Origin: Pseudonocardia ammonioxydans
GTDB taxonomy: Bacteria; Actinomycetota; Actinomycetes; Mycobacteriales; Pseudonocardiaceae
Assembly (NCBI RefSeq): GCF_900115005.1
Contig: NZ_FOUY01000003.1
Span: forward strand, 1 to 64,000
Direction of reading: 5' to 3'
Length of the DNA: 64,000 nt
A program made the translations under genes and the position numbers. Shown here piece after piece: positions 60,966-64,000 of the stretch. Below the pieces are notes generated by a model, which worked only from the letters and a program-made list of their open reading frames with translations, made no database searches and was not told where the DNA came from. Numbering within the stretch: position 1 is the stretch's first letter; every line of letters starts with the position of its first letter.

Positions 60966-62417
60966 TCAGGTGGTGCTCTCCATCGGGACGATCGCCCAGC
61001 CGGGGATGTCCTCCTGGCCCGGCACCGGGACCGGGTCGGCACTGAGGTTCATCATCAGCACCGCACCGTCGGCGGAGCGGAACGCGGCGAGCGAGGAGCC
61101 CTGCGCGCGGCCCAGCTCGACGTCACCCTCGCGCAGCTTCGGGACCAGCCAGCGCCAGGCGTCGGTCAGCGGGGTCGGCTGCCCGCCGTCCTCCTCGGTG
61201 GCCGGGCTCCACAGCGACGAGTACTCCAGGTCCTCGCTGCCCTCCGGGCCCCACAGCAGGGCGCCCTGGGTGCCGGAGCGGGCCATCGCCTGCAGCACCG
61301 CCAGGGTGGACACCGCGCTGGCCGGGGTGCCGTAGCCGGCCTGGGCGTCGGCCGGGACGTTGGCGTAGAACTCCGCCCACCAGATCGGCAGCTGGGTCCG
61401 CTCCTGGATCCAGCGGTTGATCACCGCGAACTTGTCGGCCCCGACGTCGACCGGGGAGATCGCGTCCTGCTGGCCGCGGTTGGTCGTCGCGCCGTCGACG
61501 ACCATGAAGTCCGCACCGACGTTGTTGGCCAGCCAGTAGTCGAGGACGTCGAGCGGGCGCTGGTCCAGCGCCCCCCACGGCCCGCGGATCGGGGAGGCGT
61601 CCGGCGAGTCCGGCGCGACGCTGCTCATCACCACGTACGGGCCGCCCACCTGCACGTCGGGCCGGACCGACTTCACCGCCTCGTAGACCTTGTTGTAGAG
61701 CTCGGTGTAGCCCTCGTAGTCCCAGCGGTTCTCCTCCTCGTGGTAGAAGCCCTTGAGCTCGTTCCACACGAGGACCCGGTCGACCTGCGGGTAGCGCTGC
61801 ACGGCCTCCTTGGCGAGTTCGGCGTAGTCGTCGAAGAACTCGGGCAGGACCTGGCGCTCCAGCTTGTCCCAGGCCGTGACCCCGGGCGGGCCGCCCTTCA
61901 TCCAGTCCGGCGCGCAGCACAGCGTGAGCATCGCCTTGCCGCCGGTCTCCTCGGTCAGCTGCATCCGGCGGTCGAGCGAACCCCACTCGTACTGGTCCGG
62001 CACCGGCTCGGGGTTCAGCGTCCCGAAGCCCATGAGGTGGTGGTTCTGGTACTCGTTGCCCAGGCTGGACAGGATGTCGGTGCCCCGCTGACGGGCCGCG
62101 GCCGGTTCGGTGTCGTCGAGGCTGTTCTGGGTGTGGGTGACACCGAGCTCCATCGGGCCCGGCTGCTGCTCCCAGGTCCAGCCCTGCTCGAGGTCGACGG
62201 CCCGGGCGGAGGCCTCCAGACCGGACGCCGGAGCCGGGTCCGTACCCGGGCCACCGGGGCCCGAGGTGCACGAGACCAGGGCGAGCAGGCCGGCCAGCAG
62301 GAGGGCCGACGCCGACACCCGGCGCGGGGTCGATCCGGACGACGGTGACGGCAGCAGCCGCCGCGGGGACGTCGTCGGAGTGGGACGGCGTGACGCTCGC
62401 ACGGGTGGGGACCTCAC
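60966..62417 (-). CDS. Exported glycoside hydrolase (clan GH-A, GH39-like)
   Basis: A 483-residue exported lipoprotein. The Arg-rich start and hydrophobic segment (VSASALLLAGLLALVSC) end in a lipobox Cys near 50. The (beta/alpha)8 catalytic domain shows GVTHTQNSLDD, MLTLCCAPDWMKG, the acid/base motif VWNELKGFYH (Glu ~220) and a nucleophile candidate WWAEFYAN (Glu ~349), typical of GH39/GH5-like retaining enzymes. A small C-terminal beta domain (~415-483) follows. Substrate probably a xyloside or mixed glycan, unresolved. GTG 62417 is the start used. Confidence 0.85.
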   Translation of the reverse strand: MRSPPVRASRRPTPTTSPRRLLPSPSSGSTPRRVSASALLLAGLLALVSCTSGPGGPGTDPAPASGLEASARAVDLEQGWTWEQQPGPMELGVTHTQNSLDDTEPAAARQRGTDILSSLGNEYQNHHLMGFGTLNPEPVPDQYEWGSLDRRMQLTEETGGKAMLTLCCAPDWMKGGPPGVTAWDKLERQVLPEFFDDYAELAKEAVQRYPQVDRVLVWNELKGFYHEEENRWDYEGYTELYNKVYEAVKSVRPDVQVGGPYVVMSSVAPDSPDASPIRGPWGALDQRPLDVLDYWLANNVGADFMVVDGATTNRGQQDAISPVDVGADKFAVINRWIQERTQLPIWWAEFYANVPADAQAGYGTPASAVSTLAVLQAMARSGTQGALLWGPEGSEDLEYSSLWSPATEEDGGQPTPLTDAWRWLVPKLREGDVELGRAQGSSLAAFRSADGAVLMMNLSADPVPVPGQEDIPGWAIVPMESTT

Positions 62418-62439
62418 GTTCTGGGCCGGGTCGTCCCGG

Positions 62440-62466
62440 GCCGGGTGGTTCTGAGCCGGGTGGTTC
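62440..62466. repeat. Short direct repeat GCCGGGTGGTTC upstream of the glycoside hydrolase
   Basis: Two copies 15 bp apart (62440-62451 and 62455-62466), with a looser third GGGCCGGGTCGTCC nearby, in the gap (62418-62629) before the glycoside hydrolase start. Otherwise no gene in this gap. Confidence 0.5.
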
Positions 62467-62629
62467 CGGCGGCTCTCGTACCGACCCGGCTCGTTCGGAC
62501 AACGTCGCTGACTCGTTCCGCGGCCACCGACGAGACCGTGTCGCGACGTGACCGGCGCCCAGGGTGGCAGCGGGCTGCTGTGATCCTCCTGAGAGGCCGA
62601 CGGTGCGCGGACGTCACCGGTACCGCCAC

Positions 62630-64000
62630 TCAGGTGTTCGGAGCAGGGTAGGGCCGCGGTTCACCGCGGCCGTCACCAGGTCCGTACCGGCGGTGCAACC
62701 GCCCGTCACGCAGCGTGTGAACGGTGCGGACGCGCTCGAGGACGGCCGGATCGTGGGTGATCAACACCACCGAGCGGCCGGCCGCGGCGGCCAGCAGGTC
62801 GTCGAGGACGGCGTCGCGGGTGTCCGGGTCGAGGTGGGCGGTGGGCTCGTCGAGCACGAGCACCGCCGGGTCGACGAGCAGCGCGCGGGCCAGCGCGAGC
62901 CGGCGGCGCATCCCGCCGGAGAGCCGGGCGCCGTGCGCGCCGACCTCGTCGTCGAGGCCCAGGCCGGACAGCCCCACCCGGTCCAGCACCGCGGCCAGCT
63001 CCGCATCGGTCGCCGGCCGGCCGTTCTCCGCCGGCACCGCGAGGCGCAGGTTCTCCCGCACCGTCGAGTCGAACACGTGCGGGTCGGCGGGCACCCCCGA
63101 GACGACCCGGCGCACCTCGTCCGGCGGGCGGGTGGTCAGCTCGTGGCCGCCGAGGGTGACCGACCCGGCCAGCGGGTCCAGGAACCGGAACAGCACCGAG
63201 GCCAGGGTCGACTTGCCCGACCCGCTCGCGCCGACGAGGGCGACGTGCTCGCCCGCGGCGACGTCGAGGTCGAGCCCGGCGAGCACCGGGGGACCGTGGG
63301 TGCCGTCCGGCTCGGGGTGGGCGACGTGCAGCCCGCGGATCCGCAGCTCGCCCCGGCCGGGGAGCGGCGCGGGGCCCGGTCCGCGGTGGCGCACCGCCGG
63401 CTCCGCGGACAGCACCGGCAGCAGCCGGGCCAGCCCGGCGCGCACGGCGGCGAGTTTCGTGGCGGCCGCCGGGAGCGGGGCGACGATCTCGAATGCGGCC
63501 AGTGCGGTCAGCACGAGCACGGCCATCGGGACGGCGCCGAGCGTGCCGGCGTCGACCGCGGCGACACCGAGCAGCAGCGTCCCGGCGAGGGTCAGCCCGG
63601 CGACCAGCGCCCCGGCGCCCGCGCCCAGGCCGAGCACGGCCGCGTCGCGCCGGGCGGTGCGGGTCAGGTCGGTGTCGGCCCGTTCGACCGCGCGCACCGC
63701 CCGGTCGGTCGCGCCGTACGCGATCAGGTCGGGGGCACCGTCGAGCAGGTCGACCAGCCCGGTGGAGAGCCGGGCCCGGGCCCGCCCGGCGCGCTCGGCC
63801 GGCCCGCGCGAGAGCGCCGCGGCGACGGCGGGGACGGCGACCCCGGCCAGCAGGAGCCCGGCCGCGAGCAGCACCCCGCCGGGCACGAGCAGCGCGGTCG
63901 CCAGCAGCACGGCGCCGGAGCCCACCACGGCGGCGGCGCCCACCGGCAGGACCGCGCGCACCACCAGGTCCTGCACCGAGTCGGTGTCGCTGACCAGCCG
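62630..64000 (-). CDS. cydC: Thiol reductant ABC exporter, subunit CydC (5' end beyond the window)
   Basis: Fused membrane/ATPase half-transporter that, with CydD, exports cysteine or glutathione for cytochrome bd assembly. About 457 residues are present; the N-terminal helices lie beyond the right edge. Visible: RLVSDTDSVQDLVVRAVLPVGAA (typical CydC/D loop), four hydrophobic segments, then an ATPase with Walker A VGASGSGKSTLASVL, signature LSGGMRRRLALARALL and Walker B AVLVLDEPTAHLD. A CydD gene would be expected just upstream, outside the window. Confidence 0.9.
   Translation of the reverse strand, partial: RLVSDTDSVQDLVVRAVLPVGAAAVVGSGAVLLATALLVPGGVLLAAGLLLAGVAVPAVAAALSRGPAERAGRARARLSTGLVDLLDGAPDLIAYGATDRAVRAVERADTDLTRTARRDAAVLGLGAGAGALVAGLTLAGTLLLGVAAVDAGTLGAVPMAVLVLTALAAFEIVAPLPAAATKLAAVRAGLARLLPVLSAEPAVRHRGPGPAPLPGRGELRIRGLHVAHPEPDGTHGPPVLAGLDLDVAAGEHVALVGASGSGKSTLASVLFRFLDPLAGSVTLGGHELTTRPPDEVRRVVSGVPADPHVFDSTVRENLRLAVPAENGRPATDAELAAVLDRVGLSGLGLDDEVGAHGARLSGGMRRRLALARALLVDPAVLVLDEPTAHLDPDTRDAVLDDLLAAAAGRSVVLITHDPAVLERVRTVHTLRDGRLHRRYGPGDGRGEPRPYPAPNT

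Noticed and set aside
1..64000. tRNA, rRNA, riboswitch, integrase, transposase or replication origin
   Set aside because: None recognised on either strand by eye; tRNAscan-SE, Infernal and IS searches would settle this.

Overview
The window is high-GC (roughly 70-75%) actinobacterial chromosome. Start codons are often GTG, many genes overlap by ATGA or GTGA, several exported proteins carry Tat-type lipoprotein signals, and polyphosphate glucokinase, an encapsulin, F420-type reductases and DUF222/HNH (13E12) genes are present. A Pseudonocardia-like member of the Pseudonocardiaceae is a reasonable guess, not a proof. No rRNA, tRNA, CRISPR array, transposase or phage integrase was seen; the region is mostly metabolic and repair genes.

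Layout. 1-2.0 kb: a two-component flavin monooxygenase (HpaB-like oxygenase cut by the left edge, plus flavin reductase) divergent from an IclR regulator. 2.0-6.0 kb: a self-sufficient P450-reductase fusion and a small membrane protein. 6.2-9.2 kb: a large LuxR (LAL) ATPase regulator. 9.25-9.66 kb: two tandem paralogous cysteine-motif mini-proteins. 9.9-14.9 kb: an SbcD/SbcC (YhaO/YhaN)-like nuclease-ATPase pair. 14.9-17.7 kb: aldose epimerase, nitroreductase and a beta-lactamase-fold hydrolase, the last two convergent across a perfect 18-bp hairpin.

17.8-26.2 kb is one long minus-strand operon: XRE-TetR regulator, BKACE (DUF849) cleavage enzyme, L-carnitine dehydrogenase, thioesterase, then a complete peptide/nickel-type ABC importer. 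The three enzymes match the known carnitine to glycine betaine route, so this is a carnitine (or carnitine ester) uptake and breakdown locus. A palindromic operator separates it from a mannitol-dehydrogenase family gene. 27.9-35.8 kb: lactonase-like MBL enzyme, DHFR-like reductase, TetR with a divergent ABC-2-like membrane protein, a membrane protein, polyphosphate glucokinase, phosphoglucomutase and a cobalamin-binding-type protein. 35.9-38.3 kb: a DUF222/HNH protein with a near-consensus LexA box at its start codon. 38.7-40.0 kb: a frameshifted amidohydrolase.

40.2-44.0 kb is a DNA-alkylation-repair island: 2OG-Fe(II) oxygenase, ECF sigma factor, an Ada-like protein with permuted domains, AlkB and Ogt. 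44-53 kb: AbrB-type permease, acyl-CoA ligase, deazaflavin reductase, coiled-coil protein, PEBP protein, CPA1 antiporter and a short P450. 52.3-53.7 kb: an encapsulin nanocompartment operon with a hemerythrin cargo ending in the targeting peptide. 53.7-59.1 kb: a molybdenum hydroxylase large subunit and an SDR, separated by a 2.2-kb cassette (Tat-exported MBL hydrolase and divergent IclR). The cassette is bounded by exact 27-bp direct repeats of the SDR 3' end and looks like an insertion at that gene end. 59.2-64 kb: methyltransferase, FabG-like SDR, secreted glycoside hydrolase and CydC (cut by the right edge).

Two cross-cutting themes stand out. Short in-frame tandem repeats (mostly 9- or 15-bp units) expand linkers in at least six genes. 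Several genes have a TANNNT -10 box exactly 7 nt before a GTG start, the signature of leaderless transcripts.
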